Shown here piece after piece: positions 24,328-32,512 of a DNA stretch of 64,000 bases (positions within the stretch are counted from its first letter, which is position 1; each line of letters opens with the position of its first letter). The DNA is taken from NCBI GenBank assembly GCA_021836225.1, contig JAKBJA010000117.1, forward strand, positions 186,001 to 250,000. The letters run 5' to 3'. The position numbers and the translations under genes were made by a program. The notes below the pieces were generated by a model, which was given only the letters and a program-made list of their open reading frames with translations, made no database searches and had not been told where the DNA came from. The DNA comes from Pseudomonadota bacterium. GTDB taxonomy: Bacteria; Pseudomonadota; Gammaproteobacteria; Burkholderiales; Thiobacillaceae.

Positions 24328-24978
24328 ATGCCGCCTGTCGGCGTCTTTGGCGGCACCTTCGATCCCATCCACTTCGGCCATCTGCGGCTGGCCGAGGAAA
24401 TGGCCGATGCACTGGGCCTGGATCGCGTCCTGTTTATCCCCGCCGGGCAGCCGCCGCACCGCGGGGCGCCGCGCACGGCGGCAGCCCACCGGCTGGAGAT
24501 GGTGCGCCGTGCGATCGCCGGCAACCCGCGCTTTGTGGCGGATGCGCGCGAAGTGCTGCGCCTGCAGCCGAGCTACACGGTCGACACGCTCACCGCCCTG
24601 CGCGCCGAACTGGGCGACGCACAGCCACTTTGGCTGTTGCTGGGGGCGGATGCGTTTCTGGGTCTGCCCAGCTGGCACGACTGGCGGCGGCTGTTCGAAC
24701 TGGCGAATATTGCGGTGGCGGCGCGGCCTGGTGCGCAACTGATGCAGTCCGACGCCATAATGGAGCCTTTGCAAAGCGAAGTGTCGCACCGCCGGGTGGC
24801 CGATAGCCGTTCGGCAGCCGGCCCGGCGGGAGCGGTGCTGCTGCGCGCGACGCCGCCGCTGGACATTTCGGCCACCGCGATCCGCGACATCCTGGCCCGG
24901 CGCGACAGCGCGCGCTATCTGCTGCCCGACGCCGTGCTCGACTATATTCACGAATACCAACTGTACACACCCATATGA
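24328..24978 (+). CDS. nadD: Nicotinate-nucleotide adenylyltransferase
   Basis: A 216-residue nucleotidyltransferase with the GGTFDPIHFGH signature and ISATAIR near the C-terminus. It converts nicotinate mononucleotide to deamido-NAD. It starts 4 bases after proA and its stop overlaps the rsfS start by 4 bases, matching the conserved proA-nadD-rsfS-rlmH order. Confidence 0.97.
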   Translation: MPPVGVFGGTFDPIHFGHLRLAEEMADALGLDRVLFIPAGQPPHRGAPRTAAAHRLEMVRRAIAGNPRFVADAREVLRLQPSYTVDTLTALRAELGDAQPLWLLLGADAFLGLPSWHDWRRLFELANIAVAARPGAQLMQSDAIMEPLQSEVSHRRVADSRSAAGPAGAVLLRATPPLDISATAIRDILARRDSARYLLPDAVLDYIHEYQLYTPI

Positions 24979-25334
24979 ACATTGAAGACAAGATCAAGTT
25001 AATCGTCGACGCGCTCGAGGACATCAAGGCGCGCGACATCGCCGTGCTCGACACCAGCAAGCTCACCTCGCTGTTCGAACGCATGGTGATCGCAAGCGGC
25101 GAATCCAACCGGCAGACCAAGGCGCTGGCCGCGCATGTGCGCGAGAAGGTGAAGGAGGCAGGCGAGCACGTCGGCGGCATGGAAGGCGAGGACACCGGCG
25201 ACTGGGTGCTGCTCGACCTCGGCGACGTGGTGGTGCATGTGATGCAGCCCGCCACGCGCGCGCATTACAATCTGGAAGAGTTATGGGGCGCGGGCGAAGC
25301 GGCGCGCGCACGGCACATACAAAAAGACCACTAG
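24975..25334 (+). CDS. rsfS: Ribosomal silencing factor RsfS
   Basis: A 119-residue RsfS/Iojap protein (DIAVLDTSKLTSLFERMVIA; WVLLDLGDVVVHVM). It binds protein uL14 and blocks subunit joining when nutrients fall. The ATGA overlap with nadD and direct abutment with rlmH indicate co-translation. Confidence 0.96.
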   Translation: MNIEDKIKLIVDALEDIKARDIAVLDTSKLTSLFERMVIASGESNRQTKALAAHVREKVKEAGEHVGGMEGEDTGDWVLLDLGDVVVHVMQPATRAHYNLEELWGAGEAARARHIQKDH

Positions 25335-25805
25335 GTGAAGCTGCACCTGATCGCCGTCGGCCACAAGATGCCGGGCTGGATCGATGCCGGTTACGATGAC
25401 TATGCGCGGCGGATGCCGCCGGACATGCCGCTGGTGCTCGCCGCGATCAAGCCGGGGCATCGGGTGGCGGGGGAGGACGGCGCGCGGGCGCGCCAGCAGG
25501 AGGCCGAGCGCATCCTGGCGGCCGTGCCTGCCGGCTGCGTGCCGGTCGTGCTCGACGAGCGCGGCACCCAGGCGACCACGCGCGAACTCGCGACGTGGCT
25601 GCAGGGCTGGATGGCGGAGGGGGTATCGCCGGCATTTGTCATCGGCGGGGCGGACGGGTTGGACGACAGCGTCAAGGCGCGTGCCGCCAGGCTGCTGGGG
25701 CTGTCGAAACTGACCCTGCCGCATGCGCTGGCGCGGGTGATGCTGGCCGAACAGTTGTATCGTGCCGTATGCATCATCAAGGGGCATCCCTACCATCGGG
25801 AGTAG
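25335..25805 (+). CDS. rlmH: 23S rRNA pseudouridine1915 N3-methyltransferase
   Basis: A 156-residue SPOUT enzyme with FVIGGADGLDD and the knot region LPHALARVMLAEQLYRA, ending in the family's HPYHRE. It methylates pseudouridine 1915 in helix 69. It starts with GTG immediately after the rsfS stop. Its TAG stop shares two bases with the start of the second repeat element at 25804. Confidence 0.97.
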   Translation: MKLHLIAVGHKMPGWIDAGYDDYARRMPPDMPLVLAAIKPGHRVAGEDGARARQQEAERILAAVPAGCVPVVLDERGTQATTRELATWLQGWMAEGVSPAFVIGGADGLDDSVKARAARLLGLSKLTLPHALARVMLAEQLYRAVCIIKGHPYHRE

Positions 25806-26027
25806 GGCGTGTTAACACTAATTTCACGCCCGCGACGAAGCCGATTCGGGATGCAGGCCGCGACAAAGGGGTGCGCCCGAATCGGCCCGTCCCTTCGGGT
25901 TGCCGCGAGAAAGCGTGTCTGCTGTGTTGCGCCGCTTGGCAAGGGATGGCCCATGCCGGCACGACACGCCTTGCATCCATCGCTTTCTCGCGGCAACGCG
26001 GGTGCGAAATTAGTGTTAACACGCCCT
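25804..26027. mobile_element. Family A terminal-inverted-repeat element, copy 2 (224 bp, opposite orientation)
   Basis: The two ends are perfect inverted copies over 20 bases (AGGGCGTGTTAACACTAATT). They differ from copy 1 at two positions, but identically at both ends. The interior is the reverse complement of copy 1 with scattered changes and without the 43-base segment. It begins in the rlmH stop codon and ends 18 bases before maf. It leaves a TA on both outer sides (TAGGGCG and CGCCCTA), which might be a TA target or part of the ends. Confidence 0.88.
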
Positions 26028-26045
26028 AGGGGGAATAACGAAAAT

Positions 26046-26657
26046 ATGCTGGTCGACAAACGGATTTATCTGGCGTCCCAATCGCCGCGGCGGCGCGAGC
26101 TGCTGAAACAGATCGGGGTGGCCTTCGACGTGCTGGCACTGCGCGCCGTGGCCGGTCGCATGGACGTCATCGAGGTTCCGCGTGCCGGCGAGGCCGCACC
26201 CGATTTCGCGCAGCGCATGGCGGGCGAAAAGGCCGCCTGCGGCTGGCGTGCGGTGGATGCGCGCCGCCTGCTGCGCTTTCCGGTGCTGGGTGCGGACACG
26301 GTGGTCGAACTCGACGGCGCCATTCTCGGCAAGCCGGCCGATCGCACCGAGGCCGAGGCCATGCTGAGGCGTTTGTCCGGACGCGAGCATCAGGTGCACA
26401 CCGCCGTGGCGGTACAGCATGAGGCCCGCCTGGAACTGCGCCTGTCTTCCAGCCGGGTCAGGCTGGCTGAGCTCGACGCGGCCAGCATCGCGCGCTACCT
26501 GGAAACCGGCGAATACCTTGGCAAGGCCGGCGCGTATGGCATCCAGGGACGCGCCGGCGCGTTCGTCGAACACATCGACGGCAGCTACAGCGGCATCATG
26601 GGTCTGCCGTTATATGACACAGCCGTTTTGTTGAGGGCCTTTGGTCTCGCCGTCTGA
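26046..26657 (+). CDS. maf: Maf family nucleoside triphosphate pyrophosphatase
   Basis: A 203-residue Maf protein with [10 protein letters not shown] at the N-terminus and the catalytic acidic segment GADTVVEL. The YhdE-type members hydrolyse dTTP/UTP and modified nucleotides to prevent their incorporation. It lies between rlmH and rng, the normal order, apart from the element in the gap. The start at 26046 follows a GGGGGAATAACG stretch just outside the element. Confidence 0.94.
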   Translation: MLVDKRIYLASQSPRRRELLKQIGVAFDVLALRAVAGRMDVIEVPRAGEAAPDFAQRMAGEKAACGWRAVDARRLLRFPVLGADTVVELDGAILGKPADRTEAEAMLRRLSGREHQVHTAVAVQHEARLELRLSSSRVRLAELDAASIARYLETGEYLGKAGAYGIQGRAGAFVEHIDGSYSGIMGLPLYDTAVLLRAFGLAV

Positions 26658-26679
26658 GGATATTTAGCCGACCCCTTTC

Positions 26680-26776
26680 CTAAATCAAAGCTGAAGCGCC
26701 GCCCGGCCTTGGCGGATCGGCTGGTTGCTTGCGGTCCGCCCTGATGCCAGCGGTATTCGCGTCAGTTTTGATTTAG
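26680..26776 (+). promoter_or_regulatory. Long nested inverted repeat in the rng leader
   Basis: CTAAATCAAAGCTGAAGCG (26680-26698) pairs with CGCGTCAGTTTTGATTTAG (26758-26776) with two mismatches. Inside lies a second stem GGCGGA/TCCGCC (26711-26740). In RNA this would be a long structure ending 20 bases before the rng ATG. It may be a leader that controls rng, or another palindromic repeat; no second copy was seen. Confidence 0.6.
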
Positions 26777-26796
26777 AAATGGATGAAGTATCTGCC

Positions 26797-28248
26797 ATGA
26801 GCGAAGAAATCCTCGTCAACGTCACGCCGCAGGAAACGCGTGTCGCCGTGCTGCATCTGGGGGCGGTGCAGGAACTGCACATCGAGCGCGCCAAGTGTCG
26901 CGGCCTGGTGAGCAACATCTACATGGGGCGCGTGGTGCGCGTGCTGCCGGGGATGCAATCGGCCTTCATCGACATCGGCCTAGAGCGCGCGGCCTTCCTG
27001 CACGTCGCCGACATCTGGGAGGAACGCCACAACGGCGACCCGGAGCGTCCGATCGAGCAGGTTCTGCACGAAGGCCAGAGCCTGATGGTGCAGGTGATCA
27101 AGGACCCGATCGGCACCAAGGGCGCGCGGCTGTCCACCCAGATCAGCTTTGCCGGGCGCTATCTGGTGTACCTGCCGCAGGAAACCCACATCGGTATCTC
27201 GCAGAAGATCGAGGGCGAGGAGGAGCGCGAGCACCTGCGCCAGAAACTGCACCAGCTGATGCCCGCCGACGCCACTGGCGGCTTCATCGTGCGCACCATG
27301 GCGGAGACCGCGGAGGACGTCGAGATGCAGGCGGACATCGACTATCTGCGGCGGCTGTGGGGCAGCATCCAGTCGCGCGGCAACTGCGTCGTGCCGTGCC
27401 TGCTATACCAGGACCTCGATCTCTCGCTGCGCGTGCTGCGCGACTTCGTCAACCGCGAAACCAGCCGCATCCTGATCGACTCGCGCGAGACCTATCAGCG
27501 CATGGCTGAGTTCGCGCAGAACTACACCCATGCCGTGCTCGAAAAGCTGCAGCACTACGGTGCCGACCGGCCATTGTTCGACCTGCACGCCATCGAGGAC
27601 GAAATCGCCAAGGCGCTGGGGCGGCGCGTCGACCTGAAATCGGGCGGCTACCTCATCATCGACCAGACCGAGGCGCTGACCACGGTCGACGTCAACACCG
27701 GCGGCTTCGTCGGCGCGCGCAACTTCGACGACACCATCTTCAAGACCAACCTCGAGGCCGCGCAGGCCATCGCGCGCCAGCTGCGCCTGCGCAACCTCGG
27801 CGGCATCATCATCATCGACTTCATCGACATGGACAACGCCGAGCACCAGGAAGCGGTGCTCACCGAACTGAAGAAGGCGCTGGCGCGCGACCCCACCCGC
27901 ACCACGGTGAGCGGCTTCTCCGCGCTGGGGCTGGTCGAGATGACGCGCAAGCGCACCCGCGAATCGCTGGCGCACGTGCTGTGCGAGCCCTGCCCCACCT
28001 GCGCCGGACGCGGCGAAATCAAGACCGCGCAGACCGTGTGCTACGACGTGCTGCGCGAAATCCTGCGCGAGGCGCGCCAGTTCGACGCGCGCGAATACCG
28101 CATCGTCGCCGCGCAGAGCGTGATCGACCTGTTTCTCGATGAGGAATCCGGCAGTCTCGCCCAGCTGATCGACTTCATCGGCAAGCCGGTGTCGCTGCAG
28201 GTCGAGACCACCTACCCGCAGGAACAGTACGACATCATCCTGCTGTGA
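26797..28248 (+). CDS. rng: Ribonuclease G
   Basis: A 483-residue RNase E/G family enzyme: N-terminal S1 domain (YMGRVVRVLPGMQSAFIDIG), DNase-I-like catalytic part with VDVNTGGFVG and IIIDFIDMDN, and the zinc-link cysteines CEPCPTCAGRG. It matures the 5' end of 16S rRNA and degrades some mRNAs. It lacks the long scaffold tail of RNase E. The ATG at 26797 gives the usual MSEEILVNVTPQETRVAV; an in-frame ATG at 26779 is possible. Confidence 0.95.
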   Translation: MSEEILVNVTPQETRVAVLHLGAVQELHIERAKCRGLVSNIYMGRVVRVLPGMQSAFIDIGLERAAFLHVADIWEERHNGDPERPIEQVLHEGQSLMVQVIKDPIGTKGARLSTQISFAGRYLVYLPQETHIGISQKIEGEEEREHLRQKLHQLMPADATGGFIVRTMAETAEDVEMQADIDYLRRLWGSIQSRGNCVVPCLLYQDLDLSLRVLRDFVNRETSRILIDSRETYQRMAEFAQNYTHAVLEKLQHYGADRPLFDLHAIEDEIAKALGRRVDLKSGGYLIIDQTEALTTVDVNTGGFVGARNFDDTIFKTNLEAAQAIARQLRLRNLGGIIIIDFIDMDNAEHQEAVLTELKKALARDPTRTTVSGFSALGLVEMTRKRTRESLAHVLCEPCPTCAGRGEIKTAQTVCYDVLREILREARQFDAREYRIVAAQSVIDLFLDEESGSLAQLIDFIGKPVSLQVETTYPQEQYDIILL

Positions 28249-28874
28249 GATCCCTGGCAGCCCCCACGTATTGGCAACAGGCCTGTGTCGAACTCGCCGC
28301 CGCCGATCCGGTGATGGCTGCGCTCATCGCGCGCTATCCCGATGCCATCCTCGCCAATCGCGGCGATCCCTTCCAGACGCTCGCCCGAGCCATCGTCGGC
28401 CAGCAGATTTCGGTCAAGGCCGCCGACAGCGTATGGGCGCGTTTCTCCGAATTTGCCCGGCACGTCACCCCTGGCCATGTCGCCACGCTGGAGCTGGAGG
28501 CACTCGCCGCTTGTGGCCTGTCGCGCCGCAAGGCCGAGTATCTGCGCGACCTGGCCGGGCACTTCGCCGATGGTCGGATCGAGCCGGCGCGCTGGAAAAA
28601 AATGGACGACGAAGCAGTGATCGCCGAGCTCGTCGACGTGCGCGGCATCGGTCGCTGGACGGCCGAGATGTTCCTGATCTTCAGCCTGCGCCGTCCCGAC
28701 GTGTGGCCGGTCGACGACATCGGGCTGCAGAAGGCCGTGGCTTTGCATTACCTCGGCGGCGAACGCCCCACGCCGAAAACGCTGCGCCGGCACGGCGAGC
28801 GCCACGCGCCCTGGCGCACGGTCGCCACCTGGTATCTGTGGCGCAGCCTCGATCCGGGGGTGGTGCAGTACTGA
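28245..28874 (+). CDS. DNA-3-methyladenine glycosylase II family (HhH-GPD) protein
   Basis: A 209-residue HhH-GPD glycosylase with the hairpin LVDVRGIGRWTAEMF and the catalytic aspartate in WPVDDIGLQ. It excises alkylated purines in base excision repair. It lacks the regulatory N-terminal domain of full AlkA. It starts with a GTG overlapping the rng stop (GTGA) and ends exactly where the convergent livF ends, with no gap. Confidence 0.88.
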   Translation: MRSLAAPTYWQQACVELAAADPVMAALIARYPDAILANRGDPFQTLARAIVGQQISVKAADSVWARFSEFARHVTPGHVATLELEALAACGLSRRKAEYLRDLAGHFADGRIEPARWKKMDDEAVIAELVDVRGIGRWTAEMFLIFSLRRPDVWPVDDIGLQKAVALHYLGGERPTPKTLRRHGERHAPWRTVATWYLWRSLDPGVVQY

Positions 28875-29591
28875 TCAGCCCAGGTAGGCAGCGAGTACCC
28901 GCTCGTCCTCACGCAGATGGGCGGGTGTCCCTTCGATGGCGATATGGCCGCGATCCATCACGTAGGCGTAATCCGCCACCTCCAGGGCGCTCTTGGCGAA
29001 CTGTTCCACCAGGAGTAGGGTGATGCCGGTTTCCTTCAGGCGGCGGATGGTGTTGAACACCTCCTGCACGATGATGGGCGCGAGGCCCATGGAGGGTTCG
29101 TCCAGCAGCATGACCTTGGGTTTGGACATCAGGGCACGGCCGATGGCGAGCATCTGCTGCTCTCCGCCCGACAGGGTGCCGGCCGCCTGCAGGCGCCGTT
29201 CCTTGAGACGGGGAAACAGCGCGTAGACCCCTTCCAGGTCGGCGGCGGCCCGGGCGCGAAAACCGAAGAAGCGGGGCAGGCGGCTATAGGCACCCAGCAG
29301 TAGGTTGTCTTCCACCGAGAGCGGGCCGAACACCTTCCGCCCCTCCGGCGAGTGGGCCAGTCCGAGGCGGGCGATACGGGAGGCTTCCAGATCCTGGACC
29401 GGCCTGCCGTCCAGCAACACGCGTCCCCGATTCGGCCTGACCATGCCGGAAATGGCCCGCATGGTGGTGGTCTTGCCTGCGCCGTTCGCGCCGATCAGGG
29501 CCACCACCGCGCCCGCTTTCACTTCCAGGGAGACGCCTACGAGCACCTCGCTCGTCCCGTATCCCGCATGCAGATTCTCGACCATCAACAC
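28875..29591 (-). CDS. livF: Branched-chain amino-acid-type ABC transporter ATPase (LivF)
   Basis: A 238-residue ABC ATPase with Walker A GANGAGKTT, signature LSGGEQQ and Walker B VMLLDEPSMG. Together with the LivG half of the adjacent fusion it would power the permease. A GTG at 29591 is better spaced from AAGGA than the ATG at 29585. It is the last gene of the livK-livH-livMG-livF unit. Confidence 0.93.
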   Translation of the reverse strand: MLMVENLHAGYGTSEVLVGVSLEVKAGAVVALIGANGAGKTTTMRAISGMVRPNRGRVLLDGRPVQDLEASRIARLGLAHSPEGRKVFGPLSVEDNLLLGAYSRLPRFFGFRARAAADLEGVYALFPRLKERRLQAAGTLSGGEQQMLAIGRALMSKPKVMLLDEPSMGLAPIIVQEVFNTIRRLKETGITLLLVEQFAKSALEVADYAYVMDRGHIAIEGTPAHLREDERVLAAYLG

Positions 29592-29607
29592 TGCTTCATC
29601 CTTCCCT

Positions 29608-31575
29608 TCATCCGACCTGGGGGGCGGGCGCGGCGGCGCCAGCCGTGTTGTCGGCCAGGCCCAGATAGGCCTCGATCACCTTGGGGTCGCGCTTGACCTG
29701 CTCCGCCGTTCCGGCCGCAATAATCCGGCCGCCATCCAGCACCGTCACCACGCTGCACAGTTCGCTGATCACGTCCATGTGATGCTCGATCAGGATGATG
29801 CTGATCCCACGCTCATGGATGAGCTTGATGATCTCCAGCAACTTGTTCACGTCGGGATGAGCCAGGCCCGCCGCCGGTTCGTCGAGGATCAGCAGTTCGG
29901 GTTTGCGCGCCAGGGCGCGGGCGATTTCGAGGAAGCGCTGGTCGCCATAGGTCAGATCCTTTGCCAGGCTGCGTGCCTGCGCCTTGAGCCCCACCAGTTC
30001 CAGCAGGGTCAGTGCAGCGGCGCGGGCGCGTTTTTCCTCTGCCTTGGCCAGTCCCAGCAGGACAAGCGGCAGCGGGCTGCGGTAAACGTCCTTGAGGGCA
30101 ACCATGACGTTGTCCAGGGCGCTCAACTCGCCGAACAGCTGGAGATTCTGGAAGGTGCGCGCCACCCCGGTTCGCGCCACCTTGAACAGGCTCCCTTCGG
30201 GCAGGGCCTTGCCCCGCAGCAGCATGCTGCCTCCGGTGGGGGTGTACAGGCCGGAAATGACGTTCACCGCCGTGCTCTTCCCGGAGCCGTTGGGGCCGAT
30301 CAGGCCGTGAACCTCCCCCGCCCGTACTGTCATGGAAACGCCGTCCACCGCTTTGACGCCGCCGAAATACCGTTCCAGGCCGCGCAATTCAAGAAGCCCA
30401 CCACCGTCCGCCGTCCGCTTTGGCAGGACGGCGTCCAGCGAGGCCGGCGCCGGCAAGGGCGGCGGTGCGATGCGGAACAGCTTGGCCAGGAAGTGCGCGG
30501 CGAAGCCCATCAGGCCCTCCGGCAAGCCGACCACCACGGCAAACAGCATCAGGGCAAAAATCGCCTTGCGCCAGTCTTCGGTGTTCTCCACGATGAAGCT
30601 CCCCACCACCAGGATCCCCATGGCCACGACCGGCGCCAGCGCCTGGAACGGCCGCGTGGTCTTCTTCAGCAGGCCGCGCGTCCCCGCCACGATGGCGATG
30701 AACAGGCCGATGGCGGAAATCGCCTCGAACAGGCCGCGGTTGGACAGCAGGTTGGGCAGCAGCGCGATCAGCGCCGCGCCGACCAGCGCGCCCCACAGGC
30801 TCTTGCGTCCACCGAGGACCACGCCCAGCAGCAGGATCACCATCAGGTCCCAGCCGAAACTTTGCGGCTGGAGATACTGGAAGTTGAAGGCATACAATCC
30901 GCCTGCCAGGCCGCCCAGTCCGGAAGCGAGGGCAAAGCCAGCCACCTTGTGGCGGTAGGTTCCCACCCCCATGGCATCGGTGGCGATGGGGCTGTCACGC
31001 AAGGCCTCGAAGGCCCTTCCCCACTGCGATGAAAGCAGATTGCGCATGCCCATCCAGACCAGGGCGAGCATCAGGAGGCACATCCAGAAAAAGCCTGGCG
31101 CATCCAGGGTCATGCCCAGAAAGGGCGGCCGGGTGACCTGCAGGCCCTGGGCGCCCAGGGTCAGCCCTTCCCACTCGTTCAGGGTGGTCGCGCTGAGGGC
31201 CGAGAAGCTCAGGGTCGCCAGGGCGAACTGGGGGCCTTCCAGACGCAGCGCGGGAAAGGCCAGCAAGGTTCCGAACAGGAGTCCCACCCCGAAGGCCATC
31301 GCCAGCGCAGCCAGCATGCCGAAGTCGAAATGGGCCACGCTGAGGCCGGCCGCGTAGGCACCCAGACCGAGAAAGGCTGCCTGGGCAAGGTTCACCTGGC
31401 CGAGGTAACCTACCGTGACATCAAGGCCGATCAGCAGGATCCCGTAGATGGCCAACAGGGTCAGCAAACCGAGGACGTAGCTGTTGTCCACCATCAGGGG
31501 AATCGAGGCAAGCAAGGCCAGCGTTGCCAGTTCGGCGCCACGAATCAGTAACAGGCGTTTCCACATTTCCGTCAC
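29608..31575 (-). CDS. Fused ABC permease-ATPase (LivM-LivG)
   Basis: A 655-residue protein. Residues about 1-385 are a LivM-type permease (IGLDVTVGYLGQVNLAQAAF, LLLGVVLGGRKSLWGALVGA) with two extra membrane segments near 305-350. From about 394 follows a complete LivG ATPase: Walker A GPNGSGKST at about 427, signature LTYGDQRFLEIARAL, and LILDEP at about 563. The linker near 370-393 is proline-rich. A single frame through both halves argues for a true fusion. GTG start overlapping the livH stop. Confidence 0.92.
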   Translation of the reverse strand: MTEMWKRLLLIRGAELATLALLASIPLMVDNSYVLGLLTLLAIYGILLIGLDVTVGYLGQVNLAQAAFLGLGAYAAGLSVAHFDFGMLAALAMAFGVGLLFGTLLAFPALRLEGPQFALATLSFSALSATTLNEWEGLTLGAQGLQVTRPPFLGMTLDAPGFFWMCLLMLALVWMGMRNLLSSQWGRAFEALRDSPIATDAMGVGTYRHKVAGFALASGLGGLAGGLYAFNFQYLQPQSFGWDLMVILLLGVVLGGRKSLWGALVGAALIALLPNLLSNRGLFEAISAIGLFIAIVAGTRGLLKKTTRPFQALAPVVAMGILVVGSFIVENTEDWRKAIFALMLFAVVVGLPEGLMGFAAHFLAKLFRIAPPPLPAPASLDAVLPKRTADGGGLLELRGLERYFGGVKAVDGVSMTVRAGEVHGLIGPNGSGKSTAVNVISGLYTPTGGSMLLRGKALPEGSLFKVARTGVARTFQNLQLFGELSALDNVMVALKDVYRSPLPLVLLGLAKAEEKRARAAALTLLELVGLKAQARSLAKDLTYGDQRFLEIARALARKPELLILDEPAAGLAHPDVNKLLEIIKLIHERGISIILIEHHMDVISELCSVVTVLDGGRIIAAGTAEQVKRDPKVIEAYLGLADNTAGAAAPAPQVG

Positions 31576-32450
31576 ACCTTCCGGATGCTGGCCTTGCCGA
31601 ATACCCCGTTGGGGCGCACGGCCAGCGCAAGAATGAGCAGGACCAGGCCGGGCGCCTCACGCCAGCCGCTGCCGAGATAGAAGCTGGTCAGGCTTTCCAG
31701 GGCGCCGAGGAAGAGGCCGATCAGCACCACCCCGAAACCGGAATCGAGTCCCGCCACCACAGCCACCGAAAAGGCCTTGAGGATCAGCACCGACGCCATG
31801 GTCGGTCCCACCGTGGTGATCGGCGCGACCAGGATGCCCGCCATTGCGGCCACCAGGCCCGACAGGCCATAGGAAAGCTGGATGGTGCGGGTAGCCGAGA
31901 TTCCCATCAACTGGGCGGCATCCCGATCCGCGGACACCGCTTCGAACGCCTTGCCCAGCAGGGTCTTGCGCTTGAACAGTTCGACCAGTCCCATCACCGC
32001 CAGCACGCCAATCGCCACGGACAGTTCCAGGGGGGTGACGTCGATGCCGAAAAAGTGCAGCGGATCGGAGGAAATGGGGGTAGGGAAGGGCCGGTCGTCA
32101 CGGCCCCAGATGTTTTCTGCAGCGGAGAAACCCAGCAGGCCCAGAATGATGGTGAGAAGGATCCAGCCCTCGCTCTTCTGCTCAAGTGACAGACGCACGC
32201 CCGCCCGCTCGACGAACAAGCCCAGCACGACGCCGAACAGCATGCCCCCCGGCACCACCAGCCAGTAGGGCAGGCCGGTATCGATGAGGGTCAGGCTGAA
32301 GAGGGCGGACAGCATCACCAGTTCGCCCTGGCCGAAATTAATGCTCTTGCTGGTGGCGAAGGTCAGCTGGAAGCCGTAGGCGATCAGCGCGTAGACCATG
32401 CCCATCAGCGCCCCGCTCACGGCGAGTTGAATGATCAAAAGGGTATACAT
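31572..32450 (-). CDS. livH: Branched-chain amino-acid-type ABC permease (LivH)
   Basis: A 292-residue membrane protein with about eight segments and the LivH hallmark FATSKSINFGQGELVMLSA. It would pair with the LivM half of the next protein to form the inner-membrane channel. It overlaps the fusion gene by 4 bases and is preceded by a hairpin that separates it from livK. Confidence 0.94.
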   Translation of the reverse strand: MYTLLIIQLAVSGALMGMVYALIAYGFQLTFATSKSINFGQGELVMLSALFSLTLIDTGLPYWLVVPGGMLFGVVLGLFVERAGVRLSLEQKSEGWILLTIILGLLGFSAAENIWGRDDRPFPTPISSDPLHFFGIDVTPLELSVAIGVLAVMGLVELFKRKTLLGKAFEAVSADRDAAQLMGISATRTIQLSYGLSGLVAAMAGILVAPITTVGPTMASVLILKAFSVAVVAGLDSGFGVVLIGLFLGALESLTSFYLGSGWREAPGLVLLILALAVRPNGVFGKASIRKV

Positions 32451-32484
32451 GTCGTTTACTGTTTTGGCTGAGCTGAATGCAGCC

Positions 32485-32505
32485 GGGGAGGGGGGCTCCC
32501 TCCCC
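32485..32505 (-). promoter_or_regulatory. G/C hairpin between livK and livH
   Basis: A perfect 8-bp stem GGGGAGGG/CCCTCCCC with a 5-base loop and no T-run lies just past the livK stop. In many binding-protein operons such hairpins stabilise the upstream mRNA so that more binding protein than permease is made; that role here is inference. Confidence 0.6.
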
Positions 32506-32512
32506 CCCGAAC

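Noticed and set aside
22761..24524. 587-codon minus-strand open frame running through the family A repeat and proA
   Set aside because: It is antisense to proA and nadD; the repeat part is simply stop-poor.
22747..26027. A composite transposon carrying proA-nadD-rsfS-rlmH
   Set aside because: No transposase is present and the enclosed genes are in their conserved ancestral order between holA and maf, so the block was not brought in by the elements.
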